Below are positions 24,139 through 32,988 of a DNA stretch of 64,000 bases, in pieces; the first letter of the stretch is position 1; every line of letters begins with the position of its first letter. The notes beneath the pieces are model-generated. The model saw only the letters and a list, made by a program, of their open reading frames with translations, did no database searches and had not been told where the DNA came from. Source of the stretch: Kalmusia sp. IMI 367209 (Eukaryota; Ascomycota; Dothideomycetes; Pleosporales; Didymosphaeriaceae); assembly GCA_027946365.1 (NCBI GenBank), contig JAPEUQ010000011.1, positions 310,001 to 374,000 on the forward strand. Direction: 5' to 3'. The position numbers and the translations under genes are program-made.

Positions 24139-24947
24139 ATGGCAGCCCTCCCTGTTGACGAGCAATATGAGTATATCAAGGCGTGTGGCTCCGGCACACA
24201 CTTCATTCTCGACCGCACCTCCACCCCGAAAGCGGAATTTACTCGCCTCGCTATATTCTTCCTTGGTTGGGATAGCAGCGGCCTCAATTGGCGCGTCAAT
24301 TGGAAGGCTTGTTTCGGAGAAGAGTATATTTGGGGCGGCGGCCGTAAGCATCGAACTCTACTTTAAGATCATGAACATTCACTGACGTTCTCAGGACCAA
24401 CTTCTCCTACTATAACAAGTCGCCATGCTTCGAACAACACTCCGCCTTCTGGCCTCACTCCCTCTAGTCTATCTTCAGACTCGTCTTCAAGCTCGTCTTC
24501 TGGATCTTCCTCTGGTTCATCTGCGCAATCTCGCGAAGTTGGGTTCCAGGACATTGTCAACTACTTCGACAATGAGTATGGTACCAATTTCAACTCCCTC
24601 GAGGCGTGGCAGAGACTGTGCAAGGACCTGAGCGTCGATCCTGTACCCGAATCTATCAACAAGTGTAGAAAGGTTCGTATCACTGTTCGTTCCCTCGTTG
24701 ACATAAGAATTGACGCTCCTAGGCTCTTAAGGCTGTCTACATCAACATCCACGACTTCGTCCAGGGCAGCCCTATCAAGTTCAAGACCTTCGACAAGTTT
24801 CGCAAATACACCATCAAGAACCATAAGATATTTCCTCTGTGCGAGGCAAAGAAGAAGAGCTTCTTGCGTGCTCTACTTCACGAGCTATATCTTCCTAGTA
24901 AGCAGGGTGTCCGCGTGCCCAGGGGCGAACGACCTATCTTGCTTTAG
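24139..24947 (+). CDS. Uncharacterised fungal protein, three exons, 235 aa
   Basis: Exons 24139-24343, 24395-24672 and 24723-24947. The 51- and 50-nt introns have donors GTAAGC and GTTCGT and acceptors TTCTCAG and CTCCTAG, and the phases close to 236 codons including TAG. The N-terminal third ends in FGEEYIWGGGR. A Ser-rich linker follows (about residues 70-110), then a C-terminal module with YFDNEYGTNFNSLEAWQRLC, a CRKALKAVYINIHDFV segment, a KFRKYTIKNHKIFP segment and LRALLHELYLP. I recall this as the layout of an uncharacterised family in ascomycetes and basidiomycetes (W..LC..L.IDP.P....C.KA....VNI.DLV, then YT.....FP...AK); that is memory and was not searched. No function is known to me. 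It appears intact although neighbours at 25.9-29.4 kb are wrecked. No signal peptide; the start is the only in-frame ATG before the conserved region. Confidence 0.75.
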
Positions 24948-25884
24948 GACGTGGTCAAAGACTTACGTCTGAAGGGCCTCTTGGATCATATTGTGGCCGA
25001 AGGCGACAGGAATTGCATGTAGACTTTGGATTTGACGCTTGCTTTGGTTGAATCTTTCAATATGGCCTAAGGTTGACGGCGGTCTAGTCCACGTCCGCTG
25101 TAGACAAAATATTGAAGTCACTTCTTTCAACTTCAAATGTTTTTCATTACCTCCACCTTCACCTCTTCGTATAAGTACACAGTTTACAGGTGCCTAATGT
25201 TTTGTCCCTGCAGAAACTACAAATCTGCGTCATGCATAAAATAGCCTGAACTTTAAGCTCTGCAAAAATACTTCTCCATTACTTCTTAAATGGTTTAAAA
25301 CCGCGTAAAGCAAGCTCAAATTGTGTATTCAAGGATGAATATTGGCTCAAAGTGCACAGACTGAAGAGTATAGATTGTTGACTAGAACAAAATCTGAAGA
25401 TTTATCATAGACGTGGCTCCTACAAGACAGGACTTGAAGACAAGGATGATTCTCACACTTAGATTTTATACTTGAATCTATACTTGAGACACCGTTTGAA
25501 ACGAGTTTTCGACTTTTGTAGCAGTGATGATATTGTAGCATGAGGCAGTAGGTCATTTTTGAGCGCATATGAGACTCTTTCGCTTTGAAAATGTTGCCTA
25601 GAGACCAATGTTCTCTGGCCAAAGGAGTCTATGACTTCCAAACAGCGTTAAACATATCTATATGGCAACATGACTCCTATAGACACTTTTTAAGGTTGAC
25701 TTCAATGATATTCACACGAAGACGCATGCAGCATATCTCGAATTCCTTTCTTCGTAAACCTACAAATCCTGCATACAGCAATATAGCCCAACATGTCAAT
25801 CGTAGCTTTATGTAACGCTTTGGAATACCACCTAATTGCTCACCGTGTCCGTGCGGAGAGCGTAAGTATATAAATCCTAGCTTC
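24948..25884. other. Intergenic, AT-rich
   Basis: Composition drops sharply in GC after the 24.1-24.9 kb gene and stays low to about 27.8 kb. Only short ORFs; no gene recognised. Confidence 0.5.
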
Positions 25885-27447
25885 CTACAACGAAATCTCA
25901 TCACAGACTTCCTCCTCAGGCTTGAACTCGTACCCAAAAGGTGAATCAGAATATGGATGCTTTGGGTCCACCCAAAAGAAATTTGGATCATCCTTTGGAG
26001 CATCCGCTTCTTCGGTGTCGTTAAAAGCAGATTCTCCAAGGCTGATGAGCGTCTTGCAAACGCGTTCTGAAAACAAAAAAAATTGGACGAGAAGCTCTTG
26101 GATTGCTAGTTTTGTCCCTTTCCAGGAATCTAATTTTGGCAGTCTGCGGAGGAAAATATTTCAAATGCCCTGTACATCATCACTATTTTTCAATATGTGT
26201 AATCTAGGGATACATAAACTTGTCCTCGGCGCCCTCAACACTGGTCACAATCTTCACCTTCGCATCTCTGCACTTTAATAACAGAACTTCATTTCGAAGA
26301 TGTCATATCAACTCGCGATGCGTCGAGTCTAAAATCAATGTTACTTTGGGCAACAAAACAACATGCCTGAGATAAGCTCGCTCGACTCACAGCTGAATGA
26401 AGGACGAAAATGCCGCTCAAAATCATAAAATACTCGAGAATATTAGTATCAGCTCGACCAAAATCTACGACAAATTACTTATGGGTTTCTCTCTCAATCT
26501 CAAGGCATGTTTGATTCAATCTTCTCCTTACAGACATTTTGCGTCCTTGAATGCGAGCATCAAAGTCCCCCCCAAGTGTGCGTATTTCTTCCCGTTCCAT
26601 GACCCAGAAAACTTCACACTGTATGCATATGCGAGGCTTTGTTTTCTCCCATCAAATACTTGGGTTACTTCATATGCATTTAGCACTGATATTTTACTGC
26701 GTCGGGAGGGAGGGGAGTCAAACAAAAAGTGGCTTCCAAGTCTGCCATGTGCTGCCGCTCTCCATACGCGGAATGATGACATTGCTGATAGTTCTGTTGG
26801 ACAAAAACCATACCACCAATCTACAAGGAAGTTCCATGATTCGTCTTATATGCGAGAAAGCCTAGCCGTCACTTGCAAGTCTGAATGTCATAACTCTATG
26901 ATTTGTAAAGATTCACATATACTATCCACCGACTTTTGTGTCGATTACACATGTACTTGAACACGGCAAGTCCTTAATTCGTTTGATATGAGCTCAAAGC
27001 ATACATATGTACTGGAACAAAATTCCGTTGCACTCATATGCTTGGCTTTCTGCAGCTATTTTTTCACTTGCTTCCAACGAATACTTTCAAATGTACTGAA
27101 GTACAAGCTCAACATAAGAGAAGTTTTCATTGTGGCTGAGACATAAAATACAAGAGTAAATAGCTCATGAGCTTGGACTTTTTTAGGTCGCTATAGATTG
27201 TATTCGATATCGGTGTCAAGGTTGTCGCAATGATGCTTACCATCATCGACATGATGTATGACCGCAATAACTCCCGCCGCAGGAACGGACTTGGGTACTG
27301 TGTAATAACCATTAATTGGCATTTTATATCGCTAATATAGCCCTCCATGAACTTGGAGGACCGCAACTCGACCGTGCTCCTCACCGAAGCCGAGACCCTA
27401 TCACTCCCTCTTGTAGGTGTAGAAGATGGAGGATCCCTTCTACCCAT
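25885..27447 (-). pseudogene. Decayed gene with many in-frame stops, family unknown
   Basis: Reading leftward, protein-like sequence runs from 27447 to a TAG at 25885. The best preserved part has exons 26782-26532, 26432-26214 and 26143-25885. Introns of 99 and 70 nt keep phase; the first has a consensus tactaat branch. In this model exon 2 carries four TGA stops (26425-26423, 26419-26417, 26389-26387, 26305-26303), each one C-to-T step from CGA. Further upstream the same strand reads through a TAG at 27193-27191 and more TAA, TGA and TAG codons, with at least two one-base frame changes near 27060 and 27000. Recognisable stretches include VIHHVDDGKHHCDNL, WNFLVDWWYGFCPTELSAM, GSWNGKKYAHLGGTLMLAF, VTLILDSTHREL and ERVCKTLISLGESA. 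I cannot name the family. The stop pattern suggests RIP or simple decay; the gene is not functional as it stands. Confidence 0.7.
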
Positions 27448-28081
27448 CTAGAACGCAATCACAGACCCAAAATCACACATTACAGCACAGCAGCTCACTG
27501 ACCGAGGCTCTCGGGAGCTGCTGCTATAAGAGTAGTCGGGACCCTTAGCACATTCACAAATATTGGTCCTCAAACAACTCTCTTTCCTTTGAAGCCATAA
27601 GCGCAATTTCCATGCATTATTTTCATCATTCTGATTGTGGTGTTTGGTTCCCTTAGAAGCGCCTTATCATAGGTTTTCCTAAACCACTAGCAAAGCACGC
27701 GATTATCACACCAAATTGAAGGTTTTGAACTTCGTGGTAGCGCGCTGTGATCCAAAGTTCAATTCACTGACAACTCACATACTGTCCCATTGTAGGGTTT
27801 CCTCAATAGCTGTCAGAGGACGCGAATGGTAACCCCTTAAGAAAAAGTACAGAGAGCATATGTTGCTAGTGTTGTTTTTCCCTATCGATAGATTGCTGAT
27901 ATGCCTCAAAAAGTGACTGATATTCACCCATGTGCCCTTCTAGGGCCCTTGCTTCATTAACACATCGTGAGAATGCCGGCTTACTGATCCGACTGGGTCA
28001 AGATACCAATGTCGACTCAGGCACTCACGCTTTGACGTAATTTCACACTTCACCCAACCGAGGGCCCGAGTTCATGCAGCC
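27448..28081. other. Intergenic between two decayed genes
   Basis: No reading frame of interest. The AT-rich composition fades back to normal towards 28 kb. Confidence 0.4.
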
Positions 28082-29400
28082 CCAGCATACGACGACGTCG
28101 ACGAGCCCAAGAGGGAGCACGTATTAGAAGCGCTCGCACGCCTCGTCGGCTTTGACGAAGCCAGATCGTCTCTCGACAAGATTGCCTACACAAAAGAGCA
28201 CGTGAGCAAGGGCGTTTCGGACCAGTACCACGAGCGCGCGAAGTGATTCGAAGGCATGATCGAAAAGAAGCTCAAGAACGAGGACATGAGACATGGCAAA
28301 CCATATCCCGGGGCTGAAGAAGAGGCCAACGTCACGATTGATGAACAACTCAACCGCCCACACAAGTGATCTACGAAGAAAGTCAAAGGACACATTCACC
28401 AAGCAGGGTGGTTTTGAGGTTGCTAGGCACTTTTCGAAGATCTTGCAGAGAAGCTGTTTGGAAGGGGCGGAATACGAGGGAGAAGATTTCAGCAGAGATC
28501 GAAGCGGACTACCGGGAGCGCAGGCCCGACTTCGATCGCTACTTATAAGCCGAGATATACGATGACGTTTAGGGACGAAGAAGTCAGCCCCGTGGTCGAA
28601 GACAAGGTGTATGCACGCAAAGACGCCCTTACCTCATCCAGCAGTCAAGTCTTAGATTCTGCTGCCTAACCTCAAGAAATAAGCCAAAGAGTTCTTCACA
28701 ACTATGGCGAGGGAGCTCCTTGCTCACGAGCTCGCACTGCAGCTCGAAGCCCAGGGTCCCGCAATCACCCAGAATCTCGAATAGCTATATGCAGACTATC
28801 CAATAGACAGAGCGCAGGACAGGCAAGACCTCTTACAGCAGTGCAAGCCCAAGCCTTAGTGCAACCAGCGATCTCAGAGCGCTAAGACGGAGGGTATAAT
28901 CGAGGTAGAATTGCCCGAGATTGATGAGACTATCTAGCAAGAAAAAACCAGCCTAGAGCAAAGTCCTAAGCTCTCCACTTCCCCAAGTGCACATCTACTC
29001 CCAGCATAATATCTATGAAGTTTCGTAGCTAAGTCCAGATGAATTAGTTATTCGATAGAGTGGATTGGTCTACACTGAGTCTCTACACGCGCACGACAAG
29101 CACCAGACCGGACCGCAGTCTACCCACGTGAACCCGTTGAAGCGGACCGACATACTCTAGGCCCCTACCCAACTCCCAAAGTCTAATAGATGTTAGTACC
29201 CACAACCCGAGCGTTTCTCCACGGAGGAACCCCGCCGCGTACCGTGGTACGAAGTATTGCTAGTCGCGCCGAACACAACTGCCAAACCAACGGCGGTAAC
29301 CACTTTCGTGTCCACGAGCAAAGTAACTGTCAACTTTGTGCAAGAAAGACGTCTAGCGTGGATACCTTTTTAAAGGTCTGCTTGCGTAATAAGTAGATAG
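28082..29400 (+). pseudogene. Second decayed gene, frames broken by stops and frameshifts
   Basis: Protein-like sequence on the plus strand, interrupted repeatedly. A frame from 28082 reads AYDDVDEPKREHVLEALARL and continues to about 28414 through TGA codons at 28244-28246 and 28367-28369. It then shifts frame at least twice (EVARHFSKIL; then KISAEIEADYRERRPDFDRY ending near 28548). Around 28700-29000 another frame reads MARELLAHELALQLEAQG and ELPEIDETI with three TAG codons, all derivable from CAG. Near 29210-29390 a segment with RRVPWYEVLLVAPNTT and NFVQERRLAWIPF follows. I do not recognise the protein and cannot be sure all pieces belonged to one gene. There are no transposon domains or terminal repeats. 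Confidence 0.6.
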
Positions 29401-29609
29401 CTTTCAAGTGGTGTCATTATTTTACTGCAAACCCAATGACCAAATTTGAATTAAGATATAATATGATTCTCATTCACCAAATGCCAAAACAAAAAAATAA
29501 CGGCTATCGACGATGGTGGGTATTTAAACGAATTATACACATAAATGAACAAGAAAATTAGGTAGTGCACGAAGTGGCTCATGCTATGCACCTTCAATCA
29601 CACCATCCT
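29401..29609. other. AT-rich spacer, 3' of NUR1
   Basis: A low-GC segment with A-runs, ending at the NUR1 stop codon. It probably contains the NUR1 3' untranslated region and polyadenylation signals. No ORF of note. Confidence 0.4.
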
Positions 29610-31028
29610 CTAAAATCGTCCACTCTCCCTCCTCGACGGCGCTCCCAAACCACCATTCCACCTCGCAAACCTCTCAGCCGCAGCATCTCTCTCGGCGTCC
29701 CTCGCCGCCGCACCAGGCATACTCATCCTCTTCAACGGGCTGCCTTCCCTCCTCGCCGGGGTCCCCGTATGTCTCCGTTCGCCCTGCCCACCCAAACTCT
29801 CCCGACTCTTGTCTTCGCGTACAAAGTTTGTAGAAGCCGATTTGCGCAAGGGTGAATTGGCGTGCGAGAACACACCAAGGCTGCCTCCGTCGCCGCCGCC
29901 TGCCGAAGGGCGAAACTGCGCTTGTGAATGGCGGAAAGGGTTCGGCGTGTGGGAAGGACGGATGGGGGAAGAGAAATCAGCGCCGGTTGCTGTGGTGGCG
30001 GATGAATAGTTTGCGTTTTGATAGGGCCTGAGAGAAGGGGTTTGAGCGGCTGAGCGCAAGTTATCAGGGTCATATTGCGAAGCATAGTTCTGATTCGGGT
30101 TCGTGCGGAAGGTGCGGTTGATGATGGTCGTAGGAGTGTATGTGGTGATTTCGGAGGCAAGATCGTCGCTGCTGCCGCGGACCCCTACGCTCGAGTCCCT
30201 AGACCTCTTCTTCGAGATGGCCTGAATACCGACGTCTCTGTATAGCTTCTGTGTGCTGGGGTGAACAAATTTGTTGTCATACTCGTGAAGAACTTCACGC
30301 TGGATGACAGTGTTGTCTCGGATCTGGCTCGCAAATGAGGAGCGTAGGAACCATAGTGAGAAGGAAAGAAAAGCGCCAACGGCGACGGTGGTGACGACCT
30401 TGACGCTGGGTTGCGGATCCAGAGGCGCAACTGGAAGATTTAGATAGTAGAGAATAACGTGTAGCGGGCTAAAAAGGCAGAACATGTCCAGGCAAAGCGG
30501 GTTCGGATCCCAGACAGAGATCTCCCACACATCTCTACCGGCGTCTGGATGCGCGCGCGATTCTGCGGAGCCCGAGCCCAGGAGGTTCTGGAAGTACCGC
30601 AGCGGCGTTACAGCCGCGGGCGAAGAATCGACTCGCACTCGGTGCGCAGACGGCGTGGACGGTGCGGCGTCAATGGGCTGCTCAAACAGGCGATAATGTC
30701 TCTTCTTGTAGAAGGTGTACCAGCCGTTCGCGAAGCCGACAGTAGCCAGAAAGGTCGCAGAGAGCCTACAAATCCATTTGAACCATCCAGATCCGCCTGT
30801 TCCCGCCAGTATGTCACCGTAATCATCGGAGCTGCTGGCCGTGTTCGCCTGGGCGACGATGTAGACTAGGTTCATGCCGAACCCGATGATGAAGGCATAG
30901 TCCTTGGCGAAGTCCTCCCAGTCATTTGTATTAAGCTCCTCGGAAATCCACAGCAGCCAATCGTGAACGTCGAGGTACGCCTGAATGCGCTCTGTGAGCG
31001 GCGCCTTACGGACGAGGCGGGGTGGCAT
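29610..31028 (-). CDS. NUR1: Nuclear rim protein 1
   Basis: Inner-nuclear-membrane protein. In yeast, Nur1 with Src1/Heh1 tethers rDNA and silent chromatin to the nuclear periphery. A single exon of 472 aa starting MPPRLVRKAPLTERIQAYLD, which matches the conserved fungal N-terminus. Hydrophobic segments at about residues 44-60, 85-106, 179-200 and 210-230 fit the family's membrane topology, with WDPNPLCLDMFCLFSPLH before the third. The C-terminal half (about 250-472) is polar and low complexity, rich in Ser, Pro and Arg, with many possible phosphorylation sites. The start is 282 bp from the oppositely oriented V-ATPase subunit F start, so the two genes share a short divergent promoter. Confidence 0.88.
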   Translation of the reverse strand: MPPRLVRKAPLTERIQAYLDVHDWLLWISEELNTNDWEDFAKDYAFIIGFGMNLVYIVAQANTASSSDDYGDILAGTGGSGWFKWICRLSATFLATVGFANGWYTFYKKRHYRLFEQPIDAAPSTPSAHRVRVDSSPAAVTPLRYFQNLLGSGSAESRAHPDAGRDVWEISVWDPNPLCLDMFCLFSPLHVILYYLNLPVAPLDPQPSVKVVTTVAVGAFLSFSLWFLRSSFASQIRDNTVIQREVLHEYDNKFVHPSTQKLYRDVGIQAISKKRSRDSSVGVRGSSDDLASEITTYTPTTIINRTFRTNPNQNYASQYDPDNLRSAAQTPSLRPYQNANYSSATTATGADFSSPIRPSHTPNPFRHSQAQFRPSAGGGDGGSLGVFSHANSPLRKSASTNFVREDKSRESLGGQGERRHTGTPARREGSPLKRMSMPGAAARDAERDAAAERFARWNGGLGAPSRRESGRF

Positions 31029-31309
31029 TTTGTCGAGCTGCGACTTGAACGGTAGGGTAATGTAACAGTCGGGGTTAAATGAGAAAAGATTAAGAGATCA
31101 GTGGGCAAAGAGAGAGTGAAGGTGGACTCACGGCATGGCGCTGCCGCGATGTCTGAAAGGGCAAAGAGAGATGTGAAAGGCGGCCGTAAACACAAGCACC
31201 GGAACATAGTTATTCCGCGGGGGAGCTGCCCGCCATGACGACGGGTGCAGCGCAGCTCCGCCATCCTTGTGCGCAGCACTCCAAGCTGCCCACACCGCAC
31301 TTGAGCAAC
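31029..31309. promoter_or_regulatory. Divergent promoter of NUR1 and V-ATPase subunit F
   Basis: 281 bp separate the two start codons on opposite strands, so regulatory elements must be shared or interleaved. An upstream ATG in frame with the V-ATPase gene lies at 31235. No clear TATA box, as is usual for housekeeping genes. Confidence 0.6.
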
Positions 31310-31839
31310 ATGTCAGCTTCTACGGCCCAATACAAGGACCGTCAATTCCTCGCCGTCATTGGGGATGAGGTATGCCATATAAATGCAAAAGACAGAGCTC
31401 CGCTCACAGCTCCTAGGACACAGTAACGGGCATGCTGCTTGCAGGCGTCGGCGTAAGCTTTCCTCTAGTAACTATAGGAAGCCTGAGAACTAATGGGAGA
31501 GGCAGCATGTTACGCAGCCCCCAGATTCTCAGAAGAACTTCCTCGTCGTGGATGCAAAGACGCAGAACTCGGATATCGAAGCCGCATTCGAGCGATTCAC
31601 GCACGAGCGCAAGGACATTGCGATCCTCCTCATAAATCAGCATGTATGGCGCTTTCTTATAGCACGAGATGCGAGTAAATGCAGCTGACCGAAGCTAGAT
31701 CGCGGAGCGAATAAGGCATCGAGTTGAAACCTACACCGCTGCCTTCCCCTCCCTTCTCGAGATACCGTCGAAAGACCATCCATACGACCCAGACAAGGAC
31801 AGTGTGCTCAAGCGCGTGCGGAGGTTGTTTGGAGAGTAG
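31310..31839 (+). CDS. vma7: V-type proton ATPase subunit F
   Basis: Subunit of the V1 sector central stalk of the vacuolar proton pump, coupling ATP hydrolysis to rotation. Four exons: 31310-31369, 31417-31452, 31506-31643 and 31699-31839. The 47-, 53- and 55-nt introns have GT-AG ends, and each exon is a whole number of codons. Product 124 aa, the usual length. Conserved features are [29 protein letters not shown], the helix around [45 protein letters not shown] and a basic C-terminus. An ATG 75 nt upstream (31235) is in frame and would add 25 residues, but homologues begin near MSAS, so I chose 31310. It converges with the NPC2-like gene. Confidence 0.95.
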
Positions 31840-32284
31840 GTGTATGTCTCGCGGCGGAGGTCTGTGTGGTCTTATCTGGCAGGGCATGTGCATAGAAGCT
31901 ACATCACGACTTAAAGATATCCAATTCTGCATAAAACAAAGTCCATATTTGTCATGACTGCATTACGCATGCGTAGTAAATACTTATTCCACCCCAGTTC
32001 GAAGAATGACAGACAATGGATATCTCGCTCAATCCGTTACCCCAACTTGGATGCCAGAACTGCAACATCGAACCCCAAGAGCACATTTCCCCCAAACAAA
32101 CCTGTGTATGCATGTGACATTCGAAATACCTCAAAGCTCATTCCGCAGCCGATTCTGCACGATATTTACACCCGGCCCGGAGAGCTGAAACTTTCGCTTT
32201 CCTAATTGCACAGATCTGGTACGCGTTCAGATACCGCTTCGCCTAAAGCCCTCGCTCGGATCGAGGGAAGCCGCCGTGGAGTGT
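31840..32284. other. Convergent spacer between vma7 and NPC2-like gene
   Basis: 445 bp holding the 3' ends of two convergent transcripts. No other feature seen. Confidence 0.5.
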
Positions 32285-32988
32285 TTACCGGTGGAAGGTG
32301 ATCTGAGCCGTCAAGCAGGTGATAAGGTCTCCGTCCTTGGTCTTGACCTCAGCCTTTACATCGTATTTGCCCTACGGGAAGTATTAGCATTCAAATCATC
32401 AAATCATTGAATAGAAGGTAAAGGCAAAGGATATCAAGTGAAGACGTACCGGAGGGATCTGCTGGGGCAGATCAACGTCCTTGGTGAGCTTCATCTCGCC
32501 CTTCTTGAGCGGGCACTCCAAATCTGCCTTCTTCACTGTCTCGCATGTGTCGGCATCCTGGTTAATCAGGGTAATCAAGTTGTTGTACCGGACCGTGAGG
32601 TGCATCTTGGAACCCTCCTCAATCTCTTCCTTGAAGTCGCCCTTGGCTGTGATGCTAAGAGTCTCGCCACTGTAACATGGAGTTAGTAAATAGTGCTACG
32701 ACACAAGTACATCTCTCAACATCGAGAGATTCGCATCCTAGCTAGTCCACCCAGTACTACAATCATGATAGAAACGTGGACGTACGGTAGAGGTGGGTTC
32801 GGGCTCAGATCCACATTCTCAATCTTCAGGATGTACTCTTTGGGATCTGCGCAGAAGTATAGAGGGTTGTCACCCGGCACCTTGAAGTCTTCGTTGATCA
32901 CGGCCTGGTTGCCTGTCAACCATGACGAGCCACCAGCTGAGACGGACGCGACGCTGGTGGCGGCGAGAAGAACTGCGGAGACCTTCAT
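32285..32988 (-). CDS. npc2: NPC2-like ML-domain lipid transfer protein (phosphatidylglycerol/phosphatidylinositol transfer protein)
   Basis: Soluble vacuolar/secretory protein that binds sterols or phospholipids. Three exons: 32988-32786, 32669-32450 and 32371-32285. Introns of 116 and 78 nt have donors GTACGT and GTACGT and acceptors TTACAG and CCGTAG. Total 169 aa. Residues 1-18 are a signal peptide ([18 protein letters not shown]). The ML domain follows, with paired cysteines ([24 protein letters not shown]) and the late segment [12 protein letters not shown]. The SPNPPLPG motif crosses the first splice junction, which confirms it. The open frame extends upstream to a GTG, but the ATG at 32988 starts exactly at the signal peptide. 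Confidence 0.93.
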
